Source of the DNA: CALHVX01 sp038757945
Lineage (GTDB): Bacteria; Pseudomonadota; Gammaproteobacteria; Pseudomonadales; Azotimanducaceae
Assembly (NCBI GenBank): GCA_038757945.1
Contig: JBCDGJ010000091.1
Coordinates: 1-19,512 of the forward strand
Length of the DNA stretch: 19,512 nucleotides
Reading direction: 5' to 3'
Shown here in pieces: positions 7,742-13,525 of the stretch (position 1 is its first letter; every line of letters begins with the position of its first letter). The notes beneath the pieces were generated by a model. That model ran no database searches, had not been told where the DNA came from, and saw only the letters and a program-made list of their open reading frames with translations. A program made the position numbers and the translations under genes.

Positions 7742-8884
7742 CTAGCTGCGCTGCGCGTCCAGTGCGGTGCCGTGGGCGCCCTCGAGCGCACTGGCATTGG
7801 CGCGGACCCGCTGCACGATGCTGCGCCAGGAATCGAGCGGCATGGGCTGATGGCGGTGTTCGGCGGCGGTCCGGACCAGCCAGCGGGCGTGGGCAAGAAA
7901 GATCCGGTAGGCATCGAGCAGGGAGTGGGCCGGGTCGAACATGTGCGTCGGCAGGGAGGCCACGCCGTTGGCTTCGATCATGACGAACTCACCGCGCTCG
8001 AGCGCATCGTCACTTTCGGCGCGGACGTCGAGGCGGCCAAAGTTGTAGCCGGGCTGGCTGTCGCAGAAGCGCACGATCGCTCTTTCCAGCGGCGGCGTGA
8101 TCAGCTCGCCGTCGTTGGTGAAGCAGCAGCCCATGGTGTGGGACCCGACGAAGGACAGGCGCACCGGCTCTCCCGCAGCGGGTACGCGACGGAGATCCAG
8201 GTAGCGCAGAAACAGCGGCCAGTGCGCCGTGTACCGGGCATGCCGTGTGGCAAGCTGGAGCAGCGTGCTGGTGCCATCGCCGATGACGGTGGGAAAGTGC
8301 TTGCGGTTGATCCCGGTGATCCGGCCCCGCCCGGCGACCCGGACGAAAAAGATGCCGTACTCGCACGGCAGATCGACATAGGCCTGCGCCAGGTAGTCGC
8401 AGCTGAGCTGTGCCGCGGTAGCATGGAGATCGTCAGGATCGTTCACCCGCAGCACGCCTTTGCCGACCGCGCCCATGTCGGGCTTGAAGATGATCGGGAA
8501 CCCGACTTCTGCCGCAAACGCGTCAAGCTGGCGCTGGCGGTCTTCCATGGGCGTGTCGTGCGGCAGAAACAGCGTCCGTGGAAAGGCCTGCTGGTCGAAC
8601 GCGCACTGGGTCGCGTACTTGGAGCCGAGGCCGATCTCGCCGTGATCCAGCGCCCAGTTTGCCTTTGCCAGGGACTTCGGTGGCAGCCGGTACCACAGGC
8701 ACAGCAGCAGCAGCGCAAGGTAGTATGGCAGCTCAAACAGGCGTGCCGGCCAGAATTCCCAGCGGGTGGTGCGCTGCGCCAGCACGGCCGAACGGCGGGT
8801 GCGTTCTTCGTCGGCGTAGGTGCCCGTCGGGACAGGAGCAAGGGATGATGCAGCGTTGTCAGTCAAGATCGGTGGCCTTGCCAC
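7742..8884 (-). CDS. ATP-grasp ligase, D-Ala-D-Ala ligase-like
   Basis: A protein of up to 380 residues. A hydrophobic segment ELPYYLALLLLCLWY (about 52-66) precedes an ATP-grasp fold: IIFKPDMGAVGKGV is the Lys-plus-Gly-rich ATP loop, YLAQAYVD the adenine-side strand, and GRLDVR... FVMIEANGVASLPTHMFD the Mg-binding end, where Glu and Asn normally sit. GINRKHFPTVIGDG and FVGSHTMGC line the likely substrate cleft. Such enzymes join a carboxylate to an amine through an acyl-phosphate. The fold is clear but the substrate is not; the hydrophobic segment and the lipid-enzyme neighbours argue against housekeeping Ddl. The start is uncertain: GTG at 8884 would overlap the divergent START gene by 40 nt, while a TTG at 8866 or GTG at 8785 shortens or removes the overlap. 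It converges on the membrane-protein gene ending 100 nt away. Confidence 0.8.
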   Translation of the reverse strand: MARPPILTDNAASSLAPVPTGTYADEERTRRSAVLAQRTTRWEFWPARLFELPYYLALLLLCLWYRLPPKSLAKANWALDHGEIGLGSKYATQCAFDQQAFPRTLFLPHDTPMEDRQRQLDAFAAEVGFPIIFKPDMGAVGKGVLRVNDPDDLHATAAQLSCDYLAQAYVDLPCEYGIFFVRVAGRGRITGINRKHFPTVIGDGTSTLLQLATRHARYTAHWPLFLRYLDLRRVPAAGEPVRLSFVGSHTMGCCFTNDGELITPPLERAIVRFCDSQPGYNFGRLDVRAESDDALERGEFVMIEANGVASLPTHMFDPAHSLLDAYRIFLAHARWLVRTAAEHRHQPMPLDSWRSIVQRVRANASALEGAHGTALDAQRS

Positions 8885-9564
8885 CGCTGATACTGCGGTG
8901 GTTGGTGTTGCTCATGTGCTCGAGCCCAGTACATGCTGCCGACGACGCCGTTACCGCCGAGGTTGAGGTCGCCGGACAGGGTGCATCTGACTGGCGGCTC
9001 GACCGCGACAAGGATGGAATCAGAATCTACACCCGGGCGGTAGCGGGTTCCAGGTTCCGCGCGGTTCGGGCCGTGATGTTGACCGACTACCCGATGGCGC
9101 AGCTGGTGGCGCTGATTCGGGACACCGAGGCCTGTCCCGAATGGGCCAACCTCTGCAAGGCATCGCGGATCGTCGAGAGCGTCTCGGAAACCGAACTCTA
9201 CGTCTATACGCACAATGACCTGCCGTGGCCCGTTACCGACCGCGACGCGGTCGCCCACGTGCTCTGGACTGTCGACGACGCTGGCGCCGCCGTACGCATG
9301 ACGGCGACCGCGACCGACGGTTACGTGCCGGCCGTCAAAGGTATCACCCGGTTGCGGGACGCAGTGACCGGCTGGATTTTCCGGCCGCAGGCGGATGGCC
9401 GCATCGAGGTGGAAACCCACGCTCATGTCGACCCGGGTGGGCCCATGCCCGCCTGGATCATCAACCGCTTGCTGCTTGATGCACCGCACAAGACGCTGCT
9501 CGGGATGCGGCGGGTGCTCGACAGCGGCCGCTACCGGGAGGCGGAGTTCGGCTTTCTGCCCTGA
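8845..9564 (+). CDS. Exported START-domain lipid-binding protein
   Basis: I start at the ATG preceded by AGGAGCAAGGG (a second ATG follows directly), giving 239 residues. A signal peptide of about 32 residues (LILRWLVLLMCSSPVHA) precedes a START-type domain over nearly all of the remainder: DWRLDRDKDGIRIYTR at the N-terminal strand, EWANLC helix, LPWPVTDRDAV, and a C-terminal helix PAWIINRLLLDAPHKTLLGMR. START domains hold a single lipid or sterol-like ligand in a deep pocket; in gammaproteobacteria, secreted versions are common but their ligands are mostly unknown. It is divergent from the ATP-grasp gene, with which its 5' end may overlap, and has no same-strand partner downstream. Confidence 0.85.
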   Translation: MMQRCQSRSVALPPLILRWLVLLMCSSPVHAADDAVTAEVEVAGQGASDWRLDRDKDGIRIYTRAVAGSRFRAVRAVMLTDYPMAQLVALIRDTEACPEWANLCKASRIVESVSETELYVYTHNDLPWPVTDRDAVAHVLWTVDDAGAAVRMTATATDGYVPAVKGITRLRDAVTGWIFRPQADGRIEVETHAHVDPGGPMPAWIINRLLLDAPHKTLLGMRRVLDSGRYREAEFGFLP

Positions 9565-9649
9565 CGTTGGGCGACGCGGCGAAACATCGCTCGCTACCTC
9601 TTTCGCGCGGTATCCGGAGCGTTCGGCCACGGTACTGTCCAGCAGGGCT

Positions 9650-10099
9650 TCAGGTGGCGGGTGCCGCAGTGAGGTCCTGTCCCGGTTTCCACAGCAGGGT
9701 CAGCGCACAGCAGAGCCAGACGACGCAGGCCATGATAAACAGCGCACCGCCATCGGTGTTGCCCGCGGCATCGACGACACGCACGACGCCGAGGGGTGTA
9801 AAGAGGTGGAAGAAGATTGCCCCGCTGATGACGCCCAGGCCGATGAGGGCGCCGATGCGGCGCGTTGCGGGTATCAGCAGCAGCACCGCGGCAACCAGCT
9901 CGACGAGGCCGACGGTGACACCACCGTAGGCGCTGAAGGCGTCCGCCAGGCCGCCGATGAGGGGCAGTTCTGCCATCCAGGCGCCGATGGTGGAAAAGAT
10001 GATTACCGTTTCTTCCGAACCGGCGAACTTGAAGAACAGCGACTGTACGAAAATGACGGCGGGGACGATGGCCAGTAGCCAGCCAATTGTTCTTTTCAT
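9650..10099 (-). CDS. DoxX-like small integral membrane protein
   Basis: The ATG is set by a strong GGAGGATCC ribosome site directly upstream on the minus strand; a longer reading to 10159 has no such support. The 149-residue product has four predicted helices at about 5-22, 57-77, 82-100 and 118-137. The loop FKFAGSEETVIIFSTIG after the first helix and the GxxELxAAVLLLIPATR helix match DoxX/DoxD-like proteins, which are linked in some bacteria to quinone or thiol redox chemistry at the membrane but have no single established function. It lies 163 nt downstream of the OlsB-type gene on the same strand and converges on the START gene across 85 nt. Confidence 0.75.
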   Translation of the reverse strand: MKRTIGWLLAIVPAVIFVQSLFFKFAGSEETVIIFSTIGAWMAELPLIGGLADAFSAYGGVTVGLVELVAAVLLLIPATRRIGALIGLGVISGAIFFHLFTPLGVVRVVDAAGNTDGGALFIMACVVWLCCALTLLWKPGQDLTAAPAT

Positions 10100-10262
10100 G
10101 GATCCTCCAGGGTTTTCAGTGTCGTACCCGCAGCCCGGGTCTGGTCTCGGGCATCGCAATCGTCGTCCAGCGGGTCAATCGACGCTTGCAGCCCGGTGGC
10201 TTACCTCTGAGTCGATGGTGCCGGATCAGTTCCACCGGCTGTCAGATCAGCGTGCTATATGC

Positions 10263-11108
10263 TCAGACATCGGTGCGGTGACGCTTGCGGACGAGCGGCG
10301 TATTGCCCTTGAGCATCTCCCGCGCTTCCACGTACAGGCAGACGAAGGTGGTGTTGAAGACCGGATCGATGATTGCGGCATCGCTGACGCGTGCGCCGAG
10401 CTTCAGGTAACCGCGCAGCAGCGTCGGCAGGCTGCGCGTTGCGCTCTCGAAGGCGGGCTCATCCGTTGCACAGTCGGACAGCAGCACGTGTCGGGGGTCT
10501 ACCGGCTGCGGGCGCAGCGCGTCCGGTGCCAGATTGTGGTGGTACAGGTAGCTGAAGAGCTCCCGATGTGCGCTTGGATCGGTGCCTGGAAAGCTCGCGC
10601 AGCCGAACATGAGATCCACCTGGTTCTCGACGATGAACTGCATGGCGTACTTCCAGATCAGCAACAGGATCGCGCCCTGGCGACGATCTGAATCGATACA
10701 GAACCGGCCGAGTTCGAGCAGCAGGGGGAAGCGGCGCTTCAACGCGTCGATGTTGAATGCGTGCTCCGTGTAGAATTGCTGTTCCGGCGCGAGCGCCGTG
10801 CTGGCGAGCAACCTCAGGGTGCCGACCAGTCGCTTGGTGCCGCTCGCCCGATCGAGCACGATGATGTGCAGCGCCGCGGCGTCCCACTCATCAGCATCCG
10901 CCTCGAGCTCTGCTTTCAGGGCGTCCGGCCGGCCGCCGCGTTCGAGATAGAGCAGCCGGTAGCGGAGCTTCTGTGCCTCACGAAGTTCCCAGGCGGAGCG
11001 GGCAACGCGAACTTCGTAGGTGCCTGAGATGATCGGTTCGCCGATAATGAGGGGCGGCGTCGCTTGTGATGTCTCTCGGGCTGCGCGTCTGATGGCATGT
11101 TCGGTCAT
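10263..11108 (-). CDS. olsB: OlsB-type ornithine N-acyltransferase (GNAT-like, PEP-CTERM/autoinducer-synthase related)
   Basis: A 281-residue protein, read from the ATG at 11108 (upstream in-frame extension to 11504 is rejected because it crosses the repeat region). The core matches OlsB acyltransferases: TYEVRVARSAWELREAQKLRYRLLY at the N-terminus, VGTLRLL, LELGRFCIDSDRRQGAILLLIWK, LMFGCASFPGTDP and YLYHHNL. OlsB transfers a 3-hydroxyacyl group from ACP to the alpha-amine of ornithine, making lyso-ornithine lipid, which OlsA then O-acylates. This gene and the PlsC-type gene at 6398-7237 are 3 kb apart and in opposite orientation, whereas olsB and olsA are adjacent in organisms such as Pseudomonas. 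A hemolysin-like GNAT of uncertain substrate is the alternative. No strong ribosome site is visible. Confidence 0.75.
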   Translation of the reverse strand: MTEHAIRRAARETSQATPPLIIGEPIISGTYEVRVARSAWELREAQKLRYRLLYLERGGRPDALKAELEADADEWDAAALHIIVLDRASGTKRLVGTLRLLASTALAPEQQFYTEHAFNIDALKRRFPLLLELGRFCIDSDRRQGAILLLIWKYAMQFIVENQVDLMFGCASFPGTDPSAHRELFSYLYHHNLAPDALRPQPVDPRHVLLSDCATDEPAFESATRSLPTLLRGYLKLGARVSDAAIIDPVFNTTFVCLYVEAREMLKGNTPLVRKRHRTDV

Positions 11109-11170
11109 GGTAGTCCGGTCGTCGGTGGAGACTGTGCGTCGGCGTGCAGATGCTGTTTCAGGGGCTACTG

Positions 11171-11234
11171 TGTGCAGATATCGCTGTTTGCAGATAGGTC
11201 TGTACGCAGATGCTCCTGTTTGCAGCAGCAAACG
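11171..11234. repeat. 16-bp tandem direct repeats (four units, last degenerate)
   Basis: Units start at 11171, 11187, 11203 and 11219. The first three share TNYGCAGATNNNNCTG with exact 16-bp spacing; the fourth keeps only TTTGCAG. A further GCAGAT copy lies upstream at 11146-11151, 28 bp before the first. The period is not a multiple of three, so this is not a coding repeat. Position 60-130 nt upstream of the OlsB-type start suggests an array of protein-binding sites. Confidence 0.7.
11218..11233. repeat. Inverted repeat GTTTGC-AGCA-GCAAAC
   Basis: Perfect 6-bp arms with a 4-nt loop at the end of the tandem repeat array. It could form a small hairpin or serve as a two-fold binding site; no function is shown. 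Confidence 0.5.
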
Positions 11235-11290
11235 GCCGGCGTCCGGTTGAATGGGACCGCAGAAGCGGCGATTTTCTCCCGCTCGTTTGC

Positions 11291-11342
11291 AGCCTGCAAC
11301 AGGCTGGCGGCGAACTTGCAGGCCTTTGGCCTGTCTGAGACA
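11291..11342. repeat. Three consecutive short inverted repeats before the DinB-like gene
   Basis: AGCCTG-CAA-CAGGCT (11291-11305), CAGGCC-TTT-GGCCTG (11319-11333) and TGTCT-G-AGACA (11332-11342) all have perfect arms. They lie 26-77 nt upstream of the ATG at 11368, in the probable leader of the mRNA, so they could form hairpins or be operator half-sites. No U-tract follows, so a simple intrinsic terminator is not supported. Confidence 0.5.
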
Positions 11343-11367
11343 CGAATTCCGGAAATGAAGAACACCC

Positions 11368-11880
11368 ATGACTGACCAGCCCGGCGCGCCACGGCCGACG
11401 CAGTACGCCGCCCAGGCCGAACTCCTCGAACAGCTCCGAGCGCTGATTCTCGCGGTTGATCCGGAGCAGTACCGGGGCGGTGACCAGCGGCTGCCAGGAA
11501 GCACCTTCGGGCGTCAGGTGCGGCATTGCATCGATCACCTGCTGCAGTTCCTCGCCGGCCTGAGCGTGGGCACCATCGACTATGGCGCCCGCGAGCGGGA
11601 CGCCGAGCTGGAGCTCAATCCGGCCAGTGCCCTGGCTCGCCTGGACGCCATCGAGCAGCAGCTGGCGCAGCTGGAGCCGCTGCCGGAGGCGTTGGTTCTG
11701 CGGTTGGAGGATGGCACGACGGTACCCACCAGTGCCGCCCGTGAGCTCGAATTTCTGAATTCTCACACCGTGCACCACCTGGCAGTGCTGGGGCTGTTGG
11801 CTCGTGAGCTCGGAGTTGAGGTGCCGGAAGCGGTCGGTATGGCGTTTTCGACGCTGGCGCATCGGCAGAGTATTGCGTAA
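11368..11880 (+). CDS. DinB/YfiT-like four-helix protein
   Basis: A 170-residue cytoplasmic protein, read from the ATG preceded by GGAAATGAAGAAC. Helical composition and histidine placement fit the DinB/YfiT superfamily: FGRQVRHCIDHLLQFL places a His in helix 2, and FLNSHTVHHLAVLGLLARELG gives the HxxxH-like pair in helix 4, the three histidines that usually bind a metal ion. DinB-like proteins include metal-dependent thiol transferases (bacillithiol, mycothiol) and many members of unknown role. The reaction here cannot be named. It is divergent from the OlsB-type gene and convergent with the predicted selenoprotein gene. Confidence 0.75.
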   Translation: MTDQPGAPRPTQYAAQAELLEQLRALILAVDPEQYRGGDQRLPGSTFGRQVRHCIDHLLQFLAGLSVGTIDYGARERDAELELNPASALARLDAIEQQLAQLEPLPEALVLRLEDGTTVPTSAARELEFLNSHTVHHLAVLGLLARELGVEVPEAVGMAFSTLAHRQSIA

Positions 11881-11885
11881 CAGGC

Positions 11886-11900
11886 GCACCGCAATGGTGC
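11886..11900. repeat. Small inverted repeat GCACC-GCAAT-GGTGC
   Basis: Perfect 5-bp arms and 5-nt loop, starting 5 nt after the DinB-like stop codon. It may add to transcript-end structure with the larger hairpin downstream. Confidence 0.4.
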
Positions 11901-11926
11901 AGGGACCGTAGCTTGGTTTGGGATCC

Positions 11927-11959
11927 GGTGCCCTGCAGGCGGGAACCTGCCCGGGCACC
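11927..11959. terminator. Strong hairpin between convergent genes, probable bidirectional terminator
   Basis: GGTGCCC pairs with GGGCACC and, inside it, GCAGG pairs with CCTGC around a CGGGAA loop, giving a 12-bp GC-rich stem with a small bulge. It lies 47 nt after the plus-strand DinB-like stop and 53 nt after the minus-strand selenoprotein stop. No good T-tract follows on either strand (TTCTGT on plus), so termination may be weak or the structure may only protect 3' ends. Confidence 0.55.
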
Positions 11960-12011
11960 TTCTGTCATTGACGTCCTCTGGGTCGACGGCGTCGCCGCTA
12001 GAGGTCGTGGT

Positions 12012-12353
12012 TCAGCCGAAGAACCCTTCGAAGACTTCTTCGTTGAAACCCACTAGCAGGGTCTTGCCGCTGCGAATGGTGGGGGCACGCAGGTTGCCGG
12101 TGGGTCCCAGCATTGCCGCCACGGCCTCGTCCGAGGTCCGTTGCGCGCCGCTGAACTCCAGCACCTTCTTTCCCTTCATGGCGATCAGCTTGCTTGCTCC
12201 CTTCAACAGCCGGGCTGCGTCTTCCGCCTTGAGTTTCTGGTTCGCAGAGGCCAGCTCCGCGACATCGATGTTGCCTGCTTCCAAAAACTTGGATGCTTTG
12301 GTACAGGTTGTTCAACCCTTACGGTGGTAGTACCAGTCTGCCTTCTTGGCCAT
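12012..12353 (-). CDS. ArsC/Spx-like thioredoxin-fold selenoprotein (in-frame TGA read as Sec)
   Basis: The frame opens at an ATG with an AGGAG ribosome site 9 nt upstream, reads MAKKADWYYHRKG, meets TGA at 12314-12312, and continues in the same frame TTCTKASKFLEAGNID... to a second TGA at 12014-12012. With the first TGA as selenocysteine the product is 113 residues, the usual ArsC/Spx length. Sec14 falls exactly on the first position of the family's CxxC redox motif (Sec-T-T-Cys17), in the first loop of the thioredoxin fold. The rest also fits: a central KGKKVLEFSGAQR segment and, near the C-terminus, GNLRAPTIRSGKTLLVGFN, with the Arg and cis-Pro region typical of the family. A hairpin with the layout of a bacterial SECIS follows the TGA. 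A predicted redox or reductase role follows from the fold; the substrate need not be arsenate. An ordinary gene caller would start at the TTG at 12284 and lose the active site. Confidence 0.85.
12277..12296 (-). promoter_or_regulatory. Candidate bacterial SECIS hairpin
   Basis: On the mRNA, UCCAA pairs with UUGGA around a four-base loop GUUU, extended past an A/A mismatch by a GC/GC pair. The loop begins with G, 24 nt after the UGA, within the spacing and loop rules known for SelB-recognised SECIS elements inside bacterial coding sequences. The stem is short, so the call rests on position as much as on stability. Confidence 0.65.
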
Positions 12354-12632
12354 GGTCGTTCTCCTCGAGTTCGCTGCGGTTGCTTCGCGTCGTTGCTCGA
12401 GCATCGGCAGGATGCTGAAGCATCGGTTCGTTGACGCACCCGCTTGTTGCTGACGCATCTGGGCCGCCGCCGATTCAGCTGCGCTGGAAGCCACGCACCC
12501 TGCTGCGCAGCGACCAACCGCTTTACTTCGAATCCGCTTTAGCGTTTCATCCTTCTGCTTCTGGCCCGGCACCTGCATGGGTCCACAGGAAACCCTCGAG
12601 GCACCCGGCCACTTGTGAAAGACAGTCTTAGT
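12354..12632. other. Intergenic region with no convincing gene
   Basis: This 279-nt divergent gap between the selenoprotein gene and the phosphatase gene should carry both promoters. Open frames cross it on both strands but lack ribosome sites and recognisable protein content. The only structure I see is GATGCT-GA-AGCATC at 12411-12424, with a nearby GAGCATCGG copy. A TTCGAATCC at about 12528 looks like a tRNA T-loop, but no flanking stems match. Confidence 0.5.
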
Positions 12633-13202
12633 ATGCGCCTTCTTGCCGTGATCTTCGCGTTGCCTGCAATGCTCTGTACCGGCCTTGGCGCAGCAGCAGC
12701 GGAGCATGCCGGCGTGGAACACCCAATCAACTTCCTGAGTTACAGCGATCGGTTTGCCAGCGCCGGGCAGCCGAATGCCGAGCAGCTGGCGAGCCTGAAG
12801 GACGCAGGTTTCGAGCGGATCGTGTACATCGCCTTCAGCGACCAGGAACGCTCGTTGCCCCACGAAGACCGGCTGGTCAAGCAGCTCGGCATGGAATACC
12901 TGCACATCCCCGTCGACTTTGGCGCGCCGCTGCCGAGCGAGTTTGAGGCGTTTGCCGCCGCGATGAACCGTGATCCGGACCGGAAGACGCTGCTCCATTG
13001 CCAGGTGAACTACCGGGCCACGGCGTTTGCACTGCTGTATCGCGTGCTGCATCAGGATGTGCCGCTACCCGAAGCGAAGGCAGCGATGAACAGCATCTGG
13101 ACGCCGAACGCTGTCTGGACCCAGTTCCTGCTCGACGTGCTCGAGACGAATGGTGTTGATCCCAACTGTGAGGGCTGCGACTGGACGCCCGCCGAGTTGT
13201 GA
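12633..13202 (+). CDS. Exported protein-tyrosine-phosphatase-like protein (DSP/DUF442 type)
   Basis: A 189-residue protein, or 195 from a GTG at 12615; I prefer the ATG that begins the signal peptide (LLAVIFALPAMLCTGLGAAAA, residues 3-23). The domain reads YSDRFASAGQPNAEQLASLKDAGF at the N-terminus, VIVY-like strand IVYIAF, IPVDF with Asp95 as possible general acid, and LLHCQVNYRATAF as the phosphate loop with nucleophile Cys123 and Arg128. The loop is C-x4-R, one residue shorter than the classic C-x5-R, as I recall for the DUF442/beta-lactamase-hydrolase-like branch. A signal peptide would put it in the periplasm, unusual for tyrosine dephosphorylation and suggesting another phosphoester substrate. 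Its TGA overlaps the SET gene's GTG. Confidence 0.8.
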   Translation: MRLLAVIFALPAMLCTGLGAAAAEHAGVEHPINFLSYSDRFASAGQPNAEQLASLKDAGFERIVYIAFSDQERSLPHEDRLVKQLGMEYLHIPVDFGAPLPSEFEAFAAAMNRDPDRKTLLHCQVNYRATAFALLYRVLHQDVPLPEAKAAMNSIWTPNAVWTQFLLDVLETNGVDPNCEGCDWTPAEL

Positions 13203-13525
13203 AGGCCGGCAAGAAAGGAAAGCGCAAGATCAAGCGTACGCTGAAGGTCGGGCCCAGCGGTATTCACGGCACGGGCCTGTTTGCCAGCAAGCCGATTGCG
13301 GCAGACGTCGTGCTCGGCAAGCTCCGGACGCGCACGGCGCGGCGCAATGGTCCCTACGTGCTGACCACCGATGCCGGACGGTATCGGGTCCTGTGCAAGC
13401 TGCGCTACATCAATCATTCCAAATCGCCGAACGTGGCCTACGTCGATGACCTCACGGTAATCGCGTTGCGCAACATCGAGGCTGGTGAAGAGCTGACGCA
13501 TGATTACGGCGACGACTGGGACTGA
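13199..13525 (+). CDS. Minimal SET-domain protein (putative lysine methyltransferase)
   Basis: A 108-residue protein that is nearly all SET domain: GIHGTGLFAS (21-30) for the first SAM-binding turn, YINHSKSPN (70-78) as the NHSxxPN motif, and AGEELTHDYG (95-104) as the catalytic ELxxDY-type end with Tyr103. A strongly basic tail KAGKKGKRKIKRTLK leads the domain. SET proteins transfer a methyl group from SAM to lysine side chains; bacterial single-domain versions have few known targets. The GTG start overlaps the phosphatase stop (GTGA) and its 3' end overlaps the permease start by 26 nt, so the three are probably made together. There is no post-SET cysteine cluster. Confidence 0.85.
   Translation: MKAGKKGKRKIKRTLKVGPSGIHGTGLFASKPIAADVVLGKLRTRTARRNGPYVLTTDAGRYRVLCKLRYINHSKSPNVAYVDDLTVIALRNIEAGEELTHDYGDDWD

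Larger units (their letters stand above)
11109..11367. other. Divergent intergenic region rich in repeats
   Basis: This 259-nt gap separates the divergent OlsB-type and DinB-like genes and should hold both promoters. It contains a 16-bp tandem repeat and a cluster of inverted repeats, listed separately. TTTGCAG recurs at 11188, 11220 and 11286. I could not identify convincing -35/-10 pairs. Confidence 0.6.

Noticed and set aside
7772..8848. Plus-strand 358-codon open frame
   Set aside because: It is antisense to the ATP-grasp gene, whose motifs are clear; no ribosome site or recognisable content.
11171..11234. CRISPR array
   Set aside because: The 16-bp units are adjacent without spacers, and no cas genes are present.
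12012..12284. ArsC-like protein starting at TTG 12284 as a conventional 90-residue gene
   Set aside because: It would lack the CxxC redox loop and first strand of the fold and has no ribosome site; reading through the TGA restores both.
12520..12545. tRNA-like TTCGAATCC T-loop, considered as tRNA-Sec near the selenoprotein
   Set aside because: The flanking bases do not pair as a T-stem on either strand and no acceptor or anticodon arm could be built.
12312..13052. Minus-strand 246-codon frame ending at the TGA inside the ArsC-like gene
   Set aside because: Only its last 13 codons, after an internal ATG with a ribosome site, belong to a real gene; the rest is antisense to the phosphatase or intergenic.
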